DNA of 64,000 nucleotides from Haladaptatus salinisoli (GCF_020614375.1 NZ_CP085327.1:1352823-1416822); one strand, 5' to 3'. Counted from the first letter of the stretch, positions 8,818 through 18,233 are shown. Program-made: numbers and translations. The notes: generated from the sequence alone by a model not told the origin.

Positions 8818-10194
8818 CTAGTACTTCGGCTCCGCGCCGGTGATGCTGTAGATGTCGTCCATGATGCCGTCACGCTGTTCCTGCCACGTTTCGAGTCCGG
8901 CGGGCGAGGTCGGGTAGTCCTCGTAGTGGTTCTTGAGTTCGCCCGCCTTCTTCTGGACGCGCGACATCTCCCAGAGCAGGTCCCAGTGGCCGAACGTCTT
9001 GAACAGCGTCTTGATTTTCAGCCCCAGCCCCATCGAGGTCGTCCCCTTCGACCCGAGCGCGTCAACGAGTTGTTGGCTGGGGAGCGCCGTGATGAGACCG
9101 GTGAGTTCCTCCACGTCGTGCGCGCCGCCGAAGATGTTGTACACGTCCATCGCGGCGAACTTCTTGCCGAAGTCGGTCATCACCTCGTGGTTGTACCCCC
9201 AGAAGCGCTCCTCGCTCGGATCGTCCTCGGTGACGGCTTCCACGGCGCGTCGAGCGGCCCACGCGCCGGACTTCGCCGCGCCCGGAATCCCGCCGCCCGT
9301 CGTCGGGTTGACGTGCCCCGCGGCGTCGCCCACCGCCACGAACCCGGGCGCGACGGCGGAGTCGTAGGGTCGTCGGGTCGGCAGGGCCGCGCCGAGTTTG
9401 TCCTTCACCTTCGCGCCCGCGAACTCCGCGCGGTTTCGCAGGTCGCGCTTGAGTATCTCCACGAGTTCCATCGGCTCCTTGTTCATCTGGAAACCGAGCC
9501 CCGCGTTTATCTCCGTGCCCGAGCGGGGGAAGTACCAGAGGTAGCCCAGTTCCTCGGTCGGCTTGAAGACGATGGCGTCGTCCCACTCGACGGGGTCTTT
9601 CACCTCCACGATTTCGCGGTAGGCCGAACAGAACTGCGAGTAGTTGACGTTCGTGTCGAACGTGGTCTCGCGCAGGTCGGCCTTGTCCTGGAGAATCGAG
9701 AGCGCCCCGGCGGCGTCGACGACGACCGTCGACTCGTAGGCGAGCGGCGTTCCCTTCCGCGTCGCGCGGACGCCCGTGATTCGACCGTCGCTGTCCTGAA
9801 TCACGTTCTGGACGACGGTGTCGTAGTGAATGTTCGCGCCCGCGCGCCGGGCCTCGTCGAGGATGACCTCGCCGTAGCGCTTCCGGTCGAGCACCGAGCC
9901 GTTGATGTCGCCGAACGGGATGTCGATGCTCTCGCCCGAGAGGGGGTTCTCGAACACCGCGCGTCGGATGTTCTGGTTGCTAAAGGACTCCTCGCGCAGT
10001 CGCTCGCGGTCGATAACGTCCGGGAAGGTGCTCTTGCCCTTGATAGCGTCGCCGCAGGCGATGTGGCCCGCCTCCTCGGGGGACTTCCGCTCCAGCAGGA
10101 CGACATCCACGCCCTCGCCGGCGGCCGTCGCCGCAGCGAACGCTCCGGCGGTACCGCCTCCGACGACGACGATGTCGTATGTTTCCGCAGTCAT
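8818..10194 (-). CDS. Geranylgeranyl reductase family FAD-dependent protein
   Basis: Flavoprotein of 458 residues that most likely saturates the isoprenoid chains of archaeal ether lipids or related geranylgeranyl compounds. The N-terminal dinucleotide fold is VVVGGGTAGAFAAATAA (9-25), with an acidic end at LLERK. The FAD-contacting GDAAGHVNPTTGGGI lies at 289-303. CGDAIKG (48-54) matches the family's conserved cysteine region. A TATA-like T-rich block precedes the start. The GGGP synthase of the same pathway is at 1499. Haloarchaea have several paralogues, so the exact substrate is uncertain. Confidence 0.88.
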   Translation of the reverse strand: MTAETYDIVVVGGGTAGAFAAATAAGEGVDVVLLERKSPEEAGHIACGDAIKGKSTFPDVIDRERLREESFSNQNIRRAVFENPLSGESIDIPFGDINGSVLDRKRYGEVILDEARRAGANIHYDTVVQNVIQDSDGRITGVRATRKGTPLAYESTVVVDAAGALSILQDKADLRETTFDTNVNYSQFCSAYREIVEVKDPVEWDDAIVFKPTEELGYLWYFPRSGTEINAGLGFQMNKEPMELVEILKRDLRNRAEFAGAKVKDKLGAALPTRRPYDSAVAPGFVAVGDAAGHVNPTTGGGIPGAAKSGAWAARRAVEAVTEDDPSEERFWGYNHEVMTDFGKKFAAMDVYNIFGGAHDVEELTGLITALPSQQLVDALGSKGTTSMGLGLKIKTLFKTFGHWDLLWEMSRVQKKAGELKNHYEDYPTSPAGLETWQEQRDGIMDDIYSITGAEPKY

Positions 10195-10359
10195 CTCTAT
10201 ACGGTGTTACTGGTCATATCATAAAAAACAGACGCAAACGCCCCCGAGGGCCGGATTTTTCGTCGGAGGGGGGAGGTCAGAAACCGCCGTTTTCCGTTCC
10301 TCGTTCGGTTCGGTCCCGGACGAAACGCGCCGTTTCCGTCTTCGTCGGGGAGCGACGGA

Positions 10360-11139
10360 TTACGAACGAAACTCGGGCGGGGCGACCGGTTCGAGGTCGC
10401 GGTCCGCGAGGAGTTCGGCGAGGAACTCGGCTCGTCGGCCGATTTCGTCGGGACGGTGCGAGTCGGTTCCGACGGCGACCGGGATATCGTACTCGCGCAG
10501 GACGTCGAGGAACCCGGAATCGGGGTGGACGACGCCCGCGTCCGTCAGGGCGCGACCGGCGTTGATTTCCGGAATCGTCCGGGAGTCGGCGAGCGCCCGC
10601 GCGGTGCGGCGGTAGTGTTCTCGGGTGGCGCGGCCGCGGAGCGCTTCCGTGCGCTCCACGAGGTCGACGTGCGCGGCGACCTCGAACAACTCCGATTCGA
10701 CGAGCGCCACGAGCTTCTCGAAGTACCGGTCGACGATGGCGTCGAGTTCGTCGGCCGTCTTCCCGGAGAAGTTCGATTCGACCTGGACGTTCGCGTCGTC
10801 GATCCAGTGGACGCTCCCGAGGGCGTAGTCGAACTCGCCCTCCTCGAGGAAGTTCCGAATCCGGGTCTCGTCGCGGGGTTCGTAATCGACCTCGACCGCG
10901 TCGTGTATCTCGACGGCGGCGTCCTCGCGAAGCCGCCGGATGGCGCGGCGGCGGCGCTCGTAGGTGACGTCGAGGTTGAACCCCTGCAGTGCGCGCGTGT
11001 CCGCCATGACGTCGCGTGGCGAGACGTTACAGTGGTCCGCGAACCCGACGCCAGTGAACTCCGTTTCCTCGGCGGCGCGAACCATCGCGCTGAGGAACGT
11101 CCCGTCGGAGTAGTTCGAGTGGATGTGGCAGTCTTGCAC
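10360..11139 (-). CDS. PHP-domain phosphoesterase (histidinol-phosphatase-like)
   Basis: Metal-dependent phosphoesterase of 259 residues. The PHP metal ligands are visible: DCHIHSNYSDG (3-13), FADHCNVS (34-41), an acidic segment DAVEVDYEPRDE, GSVHWID, AAHVDLVER and the closing GTDSHRPDEIG. This is the HisK/YcdX-like branch rather than the polymerase-associated PHP. Histidinol phosphatase or a nucleotide phosphatase are both possible. No histidine biosynthesis gene is nearby. It stands alone, transcribed on the minus strand. Confidence 0.82.
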   Translation of the reverse strand: MQDCHIHSNYSDGTFLSAMVRAAEETEFTGVGFADHCNVSPRDVMADTRALQGFNLDVTYERRRRAIRRLREDAAVEIHDAVEVDYEPRDETRIRNFLEEGEFDYALGSVHWIDDANVQVESNFSGKTADELDAIVDRYFEKLVALVESELFEVAAHVDLVERTEALRGRATREHYRRTARALADSRTIPEINAGRALTDAGVVHPDSGFLDVLREYDIPVAVGTDSHRPDEIGRRAEFLAELLADRDLEPVAPPEFRS

Positions 11140-11319
11140 GGTACGAGAGGGGGAGTCTGACGGGTAAATAGTTGGGGGAGAGCGGCGTTCGACCGGGAGG
11201 TACGTCGCCTTCGACGACGGTTACGACCCGAAACGCGGCGCTTCCGGCGGGAGGGGACGGTCGGGTCGCACCCGCCGCTGGTCGGAAGCCGCGTCGGTCG
11301 AAAAAGCGAAACCGCGCCG

Positions 11320-12183
11320 TCAGTAGAACTCGCGCACCAGGTCCATCGCGCCTTCGGGCGCGCCGTCGGGAATCTCGGCCATGTTCCCCTCGATGCCGTG
11401 GAGTTCGTGGTACGGGACGCTGTCTTCGTCCTGGTAGATGATGCCCTGGTACTCCTTGCTCGCGTCGAGAATCTTGTCCTTGGCCGCGTCGTAGTCGGCC
11501 GGGTCGTGGTCCTCGTCCGCGAGGTCGACGATGGAGTCGCGCCAGTAGTCGTAGGTGTCGACGTCGTTGAACGTCACGCAGGGCGAGAAGACGTTCACGA
11601 AGCCGAAGCCGTCGTGCTCGATGGCCTTCTGGACGATTTCTGCGTGGCGCTGGGCGTCGGTCGAGAACGACTGCGCGATGAACGTTCCGCCCGCCGACAG
11701 CGCGAGCGCGAGGGGGTTCACCGGGGGCTGTTTCGGTCCCTCCGGCGTCGTGCTCGTCTCGAAGTCCTCGCGGCTGGTCGGCGAGGCCTGTCCCTTGGTC
11801 AACCCGTAGATGCGGTTGTCCATGACGATGTAGCTCATGTCCACGTTCCGGCGAACCGCGTGGATGAAGTGGCCCACGCCGATGGAGTAGCCGTCGCCGT
11901 CGCCGCCCGCGACCATCACTTCCAGATCGGGGTTGGCGAGTTTGACGCCGGTGCCGACCGGGAGCGCGCGCCCGTGAACGCCGTGGATGGCGTACGAGTG
12001 CATGAACGTCCCGATCTTACCGGAGCAGCCGATACCCGCCACGATGAACGTGTCGTCGGGGCTGTTGCCGGTTTCGGCGAGTGCTTTCATCATCCCGTTC
12101 ATCGTCCCGAAGTCCCCGCACCCGGGACACCACGTCGGTTGCTTGTCCGACTTGAAGTCGGTGAATCTCACGTCCGAGCTCAT
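11320..12183 (-). CDS. 2-oxoacid:ferredoxin oxidoreductase, beta subunit (PorB/KorB)
   Basis: Thiamine-diphosphate subunit of the haloarchaeal two-subunit 2-oxoacid:ferredoxin oxidoreductase, which oxidatively decarboxylates pyruvate or 2-oxoglutarate to the acyl-CoA and reduces ferredoxin. The protein has 287 residues. CPGCG (19-23), C53 and a C-terminal cysteine (FSPCVTF) are the [4Fe-4S] ligands. GDGDG (94-98) with MDNRIYGLTKGQ forms the TPP/Mg site. The start overlaps the alpha-subunit stop by 4 nt (ATGA). Pyruvate versus 2-oxoglutarate specificity cannot be decided by eye. Confidence 0.93.
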   Translation of the reverse strand: MSSDVRFTDFKSDKQPTWCPGCGDFGTMNGMMKALAETGNSPDDTFIVAGIGCSGKIGTFMHSYAIHGVHGRALPVGTGVKLANPDLEVMVAGGDGDGYSIGVGHFIHAVRRNVDMSYIVMDNRIYGLTKGQASPTSREDFETSTTPEGPKQPPVNPLALALSAGGTFIAQSFSTDAQRHAEIVQKAIEHDGFGFVNVFSPCVTFNDVDTYDYWRDSIVDLADEDHDPADYDAAKDKILDASKEYQGIIYQDEDSVPYHELHGIEGNMAEIPDGAPEGAMDLVREFY

Positions 12184-13934
12184 GCTTTTACCTCCTGACC
12201 GAGTTTCGCTTTGATTTCGTCCGCCAGTTCGTCCGCCTTGAACCGCACGCCGTTGTACTTGTTTATCCGCTCGACACGGGTAAGGGCGTCGTGTTCGATG
12301 AGGTCGGCGAACTGCCCCGTGGCGTTACACTCGACCACGATGACCTCGTCCGCGGCCTCGATGTCCCCGGTGAGGTCGGGGCGCGGGAAGATGTAGGGCA
12401 CCGAGAGGAATCGGACGCTCACGCCCTCCTCCTCGAGGTAGCCGTTGGCTTCGCGCAGCGCGCCCTCGTTCGACCCCCACGTGATGACGAGCGTGTCGGC
12501 GTCCGGGTCGCCGAACTCGCGGACGTCCCAGTCCTCTTCTTCCTTCGCCGTCTCGACCTTGCGGTTTCGCTTGTCCACCTGTTCGACGCGAATCTCGGTG
12601 TCCTCGGTTCGGCGACCGAGCGCGTTGTGTTCGAGGCCGGTGGACATGTGTGCGCCGCCCTTCGTGCCGGGGAACGCCCGGGGGCTGACGCCGTCCGCCG
12701 TCGGGAAGTGCGGCTGGAAGCGACCCTGCTCGTCGGTCCACGCCTCGATGTCGTTCTCGTCCACGATGTTCCCGCGCTCTATCTCCACGGCGTCCATGTC
12801 GAACTCCTCCGGCGAGAACGTCTGTTCGGTGACCGCCATGGCGAGGTCGGAGAGCAGGAAGACGGGGGTCTGGTACTTCTCGGCCAGGTTGAACGCCTCG
12901 ACCGTCTTGTGAAAACACTCTGCGACGGTCGTCGGCGCGACGACGAACCGCGGAATCTCGCCGTGGCCGCCGTACAGCGTCATGTTCAGGTCGCCCTGCT
13001 CCTGTTTGGTCGGCATCCCGGTCGAGGGACCGGAGCGCATCACGTCGCAGATGACCAGCGGCGTCTCGCTCTGCGCGACGAGACCGAACGTCTCGGTCAT
13101 CAGGTCGATACCCGGACCGGAGGTCGCCGTCATCGCGCGTGCGCCCGAGCGGGCCGCACCGAGCGCCATGTTGATGGCCGACAGTTCGTCCTCGGCCTGC
13201 ATCACGGTGCCGCCGAAGTGTTCGATTCTGCCCGTCAGATACTCCATCACGTTGGTCGCGGGCGTGATGGGGTAGCCGGAGTAGAACCGGCAACCGGCGG
13301 CGATCGCGCCCATCCCGATGGCCTCGTCGCCGTTGAGCAAAACGTAGTCCTCGTCCGTCGTCTCGATGTCGTAGGCGAAGTCGTGGTCGTACTCCTCCTG
13401 GACGTGCTCCTGCCCCAGGCGCGCCGCCTGTTTGTTGTTCTCGACGATGGACTCGCCTTTGTCTCCGAACTTCTTGTCGAGCGCGCTGTCGAGGTTCTCT
13501 ATCGGGAAGTTCGCCACCTCGCAGGCCGCGCCGAGCGCGACGATGTTCTGCATGATGGCTCCGCCCGCGTCCTCCGCGAGACGCTTGAGCGGAACGGACA
13601 GCCCGAGCATCTCTTCGGGGATGTCCACGTCCTCCATCTCGGTGCGTTCCCCGTCGTAGATGATGACGCTGTCCTCGTGAAGTTCGTCGAGGTTCTCGTC
13701 GATGGTTCGCTGGGTCAGCGCAACGAGGATATCCAGTCGGTCGACGACGCTCTCGACTCGGTCGGTAGACGACCGGATCTTGTACGCGGTGTACCCACCC
13801 CGAATGCGGGAGGCGAAGTCCTTCGACGTGAAGACGTGTCGCCCCGCGCGGGAAAGGGCCGTTGCGAAGATTTTCCCGGTCGAATCGATTCCATCGCCGG
13901 CTTCCCCGCCGATGGCCCAGTTCAGGTCTTGCAT
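12180..13934 (-). CDS. 2-oxoacid:ferredoxin oxidoreductase, alpha subunit (gamma-alpha fusion)
   Basis: Large subunit of 584 residues. The first ~190 residues are the gamma domain (NWAIGGEAGDGIDSTGKIF at 4-22; SRIRGGYTAYK). The rest is the alpha/pyrimidine domain (YSGYPITPATNVMEYL, then AINMALGAARSGARAMTATSG). No delta ferredoxin subunit is encoded, in line with the haloarchaeal alpha-beta enzymes. The frame is open upstream to 14093, but the ATG at 13934 is chosen because MQDLNWAIGG is where the fold begins and it lies just after a promoter-like AT-rich block. Confidence 0.93.
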   Translation of the reverse strand: MQDLNWAIGGEAGDGIDSTGKIFATALSRAGRHVFTSKDFASRIRGGYTAYKIRSSTDRVESVVDRLDILVALTQRTIDENLDELHEDSVIIYDGERTEMEDVDIPEEMLGLSVPLKRLAEDAGGAIMQNIVALGAACEVANFPIENLDSALDKKFGDKGESIVENNKQAARLGQEHVQEEYDHDFAYDIETTDEDYVLLNGDEAIGMGAIAAGCRFYSGYPITPATNVMEYLTGRIEHFGGTVMQAEDELSAINMALGAARSGARAMTATSGPGIDLMTETFGLVAQSETPLVICDVMRSGPSTGMPTKQEQGDLNMTLYGGHGEIPRFVVAPTTVAECFHKTVEAFNLAEKYQTPVFLLSDLAMAVTEQTFSPEEFDMDAVEIERGNIVDENDIEAWTDEQGRFQPHFPTADGVSPRAFPGTKGGAHMSTGLEHNALGRRTEDTEIRVEQVDKRNRKVETAKEEEDWDVREFGDPDADTLVITWGSNEGALREANGYLEEEGVSVRFLSVPYIFPRPDLTGDIEAADEVIVVECNATGQFADLIEHDALTRVERINKYNGVRFKADELADEIKAKLGQEVKA

Positions 13935-14040
13935 CGTTGCTAAGCTAACCGGTGACAAATCAAAAGCCTTCTGAAGCAGGTTCGGCAGGCGGGTGAAAAA
14001 GACAAGAAGGGATTTGTGCCGGACGACCAAAGGGGCCACC

Positions 14041-14679
14041 ATGGAAAGCACCGAAGTCGTCGTTCGGTCGGTACGAACCGTCGGTCCGGACACGGTCGCA
14101 CTGATTCTGGAATCGCCGCCGGAGTTCGACGCCCGCCCGGGGCAGTTCCTCCAAGTCGCGGGCGAGGTCGACGGCGAAGAGGTGGCTCGCCACTACACGC
14201 TCTCGTCGCCGGGCACCGACGACACCTTCGAGATGACGGTCGGCGTCGACCCCGACGGCGACCTCAGCCCGTGGCTCGCCGAACGCGAGCAGGGCGACAC
14301 GCTCGAAGTGACGGGACCGTTCGGGCGCTCGTACTACGAGGACGAATCCAGCGTCGTCGTCCTCGCTGGCGGACCGGGCGTCGGCCCGGCGGTCGGAATC
14401 GCGGAGCGCGCGGTGGCGGACGGCGGCGAGGCGGTCGTCGTCTACCGGGACGACGAACCGGCGCACGAAGACCGGTTGCGAGGACTCGAAGCCGCGGGCG
14501 CGACGGTGTTCGTGACCGACGAACCGCTGGCCGACAGCGACGACGTGCGCGACCTGCTGTCCGACGCGGAAGGGCAGGTGTTCGTCTACGGGTTCGCCGA
14601 CTTCCTCGACGACGCGAGCGACGCGCTGGCGGCGGCCGGGCACGACCCGGACGACGCGAAGGTCGAGAACTTCGGATAG
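14041..14679 (+). CDS. Ferredoxin-reductase-like FAD/NAD(P)-binding protein
   Basis: Flavoprotein of 212 residues of the ferredoxin-NADP+ reductase superfamily. The N-terminal FAD beta-barrel includes RPGQFLQVA (32-40) and RHYTLSSPG (50-58). The C-terminal nucleotide-binding half has LAGGPGVGPAVGIAE (108-122). It lacks iron-sulfur or other fused domains. It is divergent from the neighbouring 2-oxoacid:ferredoxin oxidoreductase genes, so a role in passing electrons from ferredoxin to NAD(P) is plausible but unproved. The ATG at 14041 is preferred to an upstream one at 13993 that lacks family similarity. Confidence 0.85.
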   Translation: MESTEVVVRSVRTVGPDTVALILESPPEFDARPGQFLQVAGEVDGEEVARHYTLSSPGTDDTFEMTVGVDPDGDLSPWLAEREQGDTLEVTGPFGRSYYEDESSVVVLAGGPGVGPAVGIAERAVADGGEAVVVYRDDEPAHEDRLRGLEAAGATVFVTDEPLADSDDVRDLLSDAEGQVFVYGFADFLDDASDALAAAGHDPDDAKVENFG

Positions 14680-14731
14680 CGCCGCGAAAAGCAGTACTCT
14701 TTTATCATCCCGTGAAAATAACCCACACTCA

Positions 14732-15532
14732 ATGGGTCTCAGGTGTTCGCTGCTGGGGCACGATTACGGCGAGTCCGAAATCGAGCGCGAGCGAGAAGAA
14801 CAAGGCAACGAAGTGGTGGTGTCGGTTCGGGAGTTCCAAGAGTGTGCGCGCTGCGGCGACCAGCAGGTCGTCAGCGAGAACAAGGAAGTGACCGCACTCG
14901 AGGACCCCGAACCGACGCCCGAACCGATAGAGAGTCGAGAACCGGCCGAACCGGAACCGACGCCCGAACCGGCCGAGGTGCGGGAACCGGAGCCGATCGG
15001 ATTCAACGACGACGACTTCGAACCGCCGGAGAGCGCGGAGGAGGACGACGGCATCATCCTCGAAGACGAGGAGGACGACGAATCCGGCGGGCGCGAGCGC
15101 GGGGAGTGGCCCGACCCGGAGGAGACGAACGTGGACGACTCCGGCCGCGCGCCGACCGAGTGGCCGGACACCGGACTCGAAGACGAGGGATTCAGCGCCG
15201 AACCGGGCGACGGCGGTCGCGCCGACGTGAGCTTCGGCGGAAGTCTCACCCCGGAGAGCGCGCCCGAGGCGAGCGACGAGACGGAGTACGTCGAAGCGGA
15301 GTCCCGCGAGGAGACGGGGTTCGTCAGAACGACGCGACCGGAACCGCAGACCGACACGGGGTTCACCCGGGCGCGCGAAGCGCCCAGCCCCGACCAGGCC
15401 TCCGAATCGAATCCGGACGCCGAACTCGTCTGTCCCGAGTGCGGCCACGTCGACGACGCGTCGGGGTCGTCGCTCCGCGCGGGCGACATCTGTCCCGAGT
15501 GTCGCCGCGGGTATCTCAGCGAACGGGACTGA
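14732..15532 (+). CDS. Haloarchaeal protein with terminal zinc motifs and acidic linker
   Basis: Conserved haloarchaeal type of protein, 266 residues, function unknown. The N-terminus (MGLRCSLLGHDY, then CARCGDQQVV) carries cysteines of a zinc-binding module. The C-terminus has a CPECGH ... CPECRRGY zinc ribbon. About 180 residues between them are very acidic and proline-rich, with PEPTPEP repeats, and are probably disordered. Such an arrangement suggests a nucleic-acid or protein-binding adaptor. A TATA-like 'cttttatc' precedes it. It appears monocistronic. Confidence 0.75.
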   Translation: MGLRCSLLGHDYGESEIEREREEQGNEVVVSVREFQECARCGDQQVVSENKEVTALEDPEPTPEPIESREPAEPEPTPEPAEVREPEPIGFNDDDFEPPESAEEDDGIILEDEEDDESGGRERGEWPDPEETNVDDSGRAPTEWPDTGLEDEGFSAEPGDGGRADVSFGGSLTPESAPEASDETEYVEAESREETGFVRTTRPEPQTDTGFTRAREAPSPDQASESNPDAELVCPECGHVDDASGSSLRAGDICPECRRGYLSERD

Positions 15533-15726
15533 CTCCTCGAAGCGTTCGACTCGCGCGGCGTTCGACGCGCCGGGGTGGGAGTTCGACCGCCGGGGGACCT
15601 CTCTCGATTTTCGACCGGGGAGCGTCGTCCCCGCTCCCCTTTTAAAGAAGGAGGCGTTCCGCTTGCAGCACCCCGAACGTGACGCGAAAAGAGTAAACAT
15701 CCACCCCTCTAATCTGGTGCCAACGC

Positions 15727-16119
15727 ATGAAGGAGTACAAGATGCGACGCGGAGAGCACCTCGAAGACCGCATGCCAGACCTGAAAGCGAGTATCGAGGA
15801 GTACTTCGGGCCGGTATCGGGCACGGAAGAGTTCAACGGACACGAACTCTACGTGGTCGAGGAGCCCGACAACCCGGTGTTCGAGAAGGTCATCGCGGGT
15901 GCCGCGTCGTACAGCGGAAAGAAGGACAAACTCGCCGTCCACTTCGAAGAGCGCCCCGCCGAAGACGTCATCGCGGAAGGGAACGCCGACGCCGCAGCGG
16001 ACGCCGTCAGCAAGAAAAACGAGTTCCTCCTCGAAGCGACCGGGCGCGACGCCAAAGCCCGCCGCGACTCGTTGAAGCGCACCGTCGAAGACAAAGCCGA
16101 CACGCCGGACAACGTTTAG
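15727..16119 (+). CDS. Conserved haloarchaeal protein (DUF5611-like)
   Basis: Protein of 130 residues whose start MKEYKMRRGEHLEDR and central GHELYVVEEPDNPVFEKVIAG match, from memory, a widespread haloarchaeal family of unknown function. It is soluble, with no signal peptide or membrane segment. A TATA-like 'agtaaaca' about 30 nt before the ATG suggests a leaderless transcript. The gene converges on sepF and the two 3' ends overlap by 4 bp. No function can be assigned. Confidence 0.75.
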   Translation: MKEYKMRRGEHLEDRMPDLKASIEEYFGPVSGTEEFNGHELYVVEEPDNPVFEKVIAGAASYSGKKDKLAVHFEERPAEDVIAEGNADAAADAVSKKNEFLLEATGRDAKARRDSLKRTVEDKADTPDNV

Positions 16120-16475
16120 TTACGTCCGAGTTTCTGCCGACTGATGTTGACGCCCGACGGCGTCACGATGAGTTGGTCGTCACCCTTCTGGACGATGTCG
16201 CCGTCGACCTCGCGGGCGACCTGCTGGAGTTCGTCGGTGATTCGCTCGACGGTCGTGTCCTCGGTGCGGAGGCGGGTGATGTCGGCGACGACGAGGTCTC
16301 CGTCGTACACCGCGTCCTTGATGGCGATAACGTCCTGCTGGCCGCCGATTTCCGCGATGTGGATGCTCATTCCCGCTTCGTCCGAGGCCGTCTCGAAATC
16401 GTCCAGGTCGAGTTCGACGTAATCCCCGACGCTTCCGGACGGCCCATCGCCGAGAATTTTGTTCATGAAACCCAT
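16116..16475 (-). CDS. sepF: SepF-like cell division protein
   Basis: Archaeal SepF links FtsZ to the membrane at mid-cell. The protein has 119 residues. The N-terminal MGFMNKILG is a short amphipathic membrane-targeting helix. After a linker, the globular domain includes DVIAIKDAVYDGDLVVADI and ends with GDIVQKGDDQLIVTPSGV, the pattern of the SepF/DUF552 fold. The frame is open far upstream, but the ATG at 16475 is the only one that gives the family N-terminus. No other division gene is nearby. The stop region overlaps that of the convergent gene at 15727. Confidence 0.88.
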   Translation of the reverse strand: MGFMNKILGDGPSGSVGDYVELDLDDFETASDEAGMSIHIAEIGGQQDVIAIKDAVYDGDLVVADITRLRTEDTTVERITDELQQVAREVDGDIVQKGDDQLIVTPSGVNISRQKLGRN

Positions 16476-16574
16476 AGGAAGATGGGGTCGTCGAACGAGT
16501 ATAGTTCTTACGTCAGACGGTCGAAATTCGAATGCGCTTCGCCGCGAAACGGACTTTTTTGACGGTACACCCCC

Positions 16575-17291
16575 ATGCTCCGACGCGTGACGTTCAGTAT
16601 CTGCGTCAGGGAGGAGTACGTCGACGAAGACGGGAACGACCAGCATCGGTTCGGCGTCGCCGTCACGACGCGACTCGCGGCGGTCGGGACGCTGTGTCCG
16701 TTCGCCAGCGAGAACGGCGCGGTCGCCACGCAGAGCCTCGTCAACGTCGAACTCGGACGAAAGGGCGTCGAGTATCTGGACGACGGGCTCTCGGTGGACG
16801 ACGCCCTGCGGGCGCTCCTCAACGCGGACGACGGGGCCGAGCAGCGCCAACTGCACGGCGTGGACGCCGACGGAACTTTCGCGTTCTCCGGCGAGGAGTG
16901 CAACGGCTGGTACGGGCACGTCGAAAGGGAGAACTACACCGTCGCGGGGAACCTGTTGGTCGGCGAGTCCGTCGTCGACGCGACCGCCGCCGCGTACGAA
17001 AACGCCGACCGCGACGCCCCGCTCGCGGAACGGCTCGTCGACGCCTTGGCCGCGGGGCAGGCGGAGGGCGGCGATAGGCGGGAGGAACTCCACGTCCAGA
17101 GCGCCGCCCTGTTGGTCGAGACGACGGAGGACCGCGAGATGGAACCGTACTACGACGACCTCCGGGTCGACGCGAGCCAGACGCCTATCGAAGACCTCCG
17201 GGCGACCTACGAACTCGCCCGCGAGGGGTTCGAGATGGCCGTCGAGCGCTACGGCGAGGAGGCCGACGGCGACGACGACGGAGCCGACTGA
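16575..17291 (+). CDS. DUF1028 family protein (Ntn-hydrolase-like)
   Basis: Protein of 238 residues matching the DUF1028 family. Visible hallmarks are an N-terminal TFSICVREE strand, GVAVTTRLAAVGTLCPFA, GAVATQSLVNVELG, the RQLHGVD-G-FAFSGEEC block, GNLLVGESVV and LVDALAAGQAEGGDRR followed by QSAALLV. The family is related to N-terminal nucleophile hydrolases, but the reaction is not established. The start may be the ATG at 16575 or the in-frame GTG at 16587 that begins directly at VTFSI. It is monocistronic and divergent from sepF. Confidence 0.85.
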   Translation: MLRRVTFSICVREEYVDEDGNDQHRFGVAVTTRLAAVGTLCPFASENGAVATQSLVNVELGRKGVEYLDDGLSVDDALRALLNADDGAEQRQLHGVDADGTFAFSGEECNGWYGHVERENYTVAGNLLVGESVVDATAAAYENADRDAPLAERLVDALAAGQAEGGDRREELHVQSAALLVETTEDREMEPYYDDLRVDASQTPIEDLRATYELAREGFEMAVERYGEEADGDDDGAD

Positions 17292-17318
17292 CGAGTCCTT
17301 TCGACCGAAACGGATGGG

Positions 17319-17325
17319 TTTATGG
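17319..17325 (+). promoter_or_regulatory. TATA-like box that decides the PUA-protein start
   Basis: TTTATGG lies 24 nt before the ATG at 17349. An in-frame ATG at 17322 falls inside this box, which argues that 17349 is the true, leaderless start. Confidence 0.45.
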
Positions 17326-17348
17326 CCGAAAGCGACACACCTGCGGGT

Positions 17349-17828
17349 ATGGAAGTCAAGTCTCGTCACCACCTCCGAAGCGACGAGGTCAGGGAGATAG
17401 AGGACGCGCTCGCGGACTCGCTCGGCGTCGAACTGGACGCGGACACCTACGAACTCGTCGAGTTGGACGGAAGCGAGTTCGACCTCGTGCTGATCGACGG
17501 CGACCCCGTCGTCGTGTACGTGGACGACCGACCGTTCCTCACGGTGCGGGGCGCGAACGCGCATCCTCCGACGAGTCACCTCGTCACGGTGGACGCGGGA
17601 GCCGTGTCGTTCGTCAGCGACGGGGCCGACGTGATGCGCCCCGGCATCGTCGAAGCCGACGACGACATCGAACCGGGCGACCTCGTCGCCATCGCGGAGG
17701 AGACCCACGGCAAGGTGCTCGCCATCGGTCGCGCGAAGACGACCGGCGACGACATGGTCGGCGACTCCGGAAAGGTGGTCGAGTCGGTTCACCACGTCGG
17801 CGACGACCTCTACCAGTTCGCGGTGTAG
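17349..17828 (+). CDS. PUA-domain RNA-binding protein (MCT-1-like)
   Basis: Protein of 159 residues. The N-terminus MEVKSRHHLRSDEVREIEDAL followed by a short alpha/beta domain and a C-terminal PUA domain (about residues 70-150: TVDAGAVSFVSDGADVMRPGI and GDLVAIAEETHGKVLAIGRA) matches archaeal MCT-1/PUA proteins linked to tRNA or ribosome function. A longer start at 17322 is possible but would overlap the TATA-like box. Cytoplasmic. It is the first of several same-strand genes, but spacing suggests separate promoters. Confidence 0.85.
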   Translation: MEVKSRHHLRSDEVREIEDALADSLGVELDADTYELVELDGSEFDLVLIDGDPVVVYVDDRPFLTVRGANAHPPTSHLVTVDAGAVSFVSDGADVMRPGIVEADDDIEPGDLVAIAEETHGKVLAIGRAKTTGDDMVGDSGKVVESVHHVGDDLYQFAV

Positions 17829-17888
17829 TCACCCCCGTCGCTCCCCGCCGGGGAAAGGGCGAAGTGGGAGGGCGTCGAAGGGGGAAGT

Positions 17889-18191
17889 ATGTGGGGTTCC
17901 CGGCGGAACCGGGAGAGAAAGTCAGTAGTCTGCATCGCGTGTGGCGACGCCGTCAACCGCTCTGCGGCCCGCGAGTACGACAAGGAGGGCAACCGCTGGG
18001 AGCGGAACGGGAAGTCGTTCGAACACCTCTGCAAGGCGTGTCACCGCGACCTCTGTCACCAACCGCGCGACGAACTGGAGACCATCCTCGTGGAGATCGA
18101 CGCGGGAGGTGTCGAGCAGGGCGAATTTTTCACCCGGTACGAAACCGCCGTCCGCGACCGCTACGGACCGCTGGAAGAGCGAGAAGGCTGA
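17889..18191 (+). CDS. Small zinc-finger-like haloarchaeal protein
   Basis: Protein of 100 residues with the cysteine pairs CIACG (near 15-19) and CKACHRDLCHQ (near 48-58), likely one zinc site. The remainder is charged and helical (DELETILVEIDAGG). The family looks conserved among haloarchaea, but no function is known. The preceding 60 bp hold no clear ribosome-binding site. It lies between the PUA protein and the RNB ribonuclease on the same strand, so a link to RNA metabolism is possible. Confidence 0.7.
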   Translation: MWGSRRNRERKSVVCIACGDAVNRSAAREYDKEGNRWERNGKSFEHLCKACHRDLCHQPRDELETILVEIDAGGVEQGEFFTRYETAVRDRYGPLEEREG

Positions 18192-18233
18192 CCAGTCGAT
18201 ACGACTAACTTGCCGACTCCCCTACCGACGGCC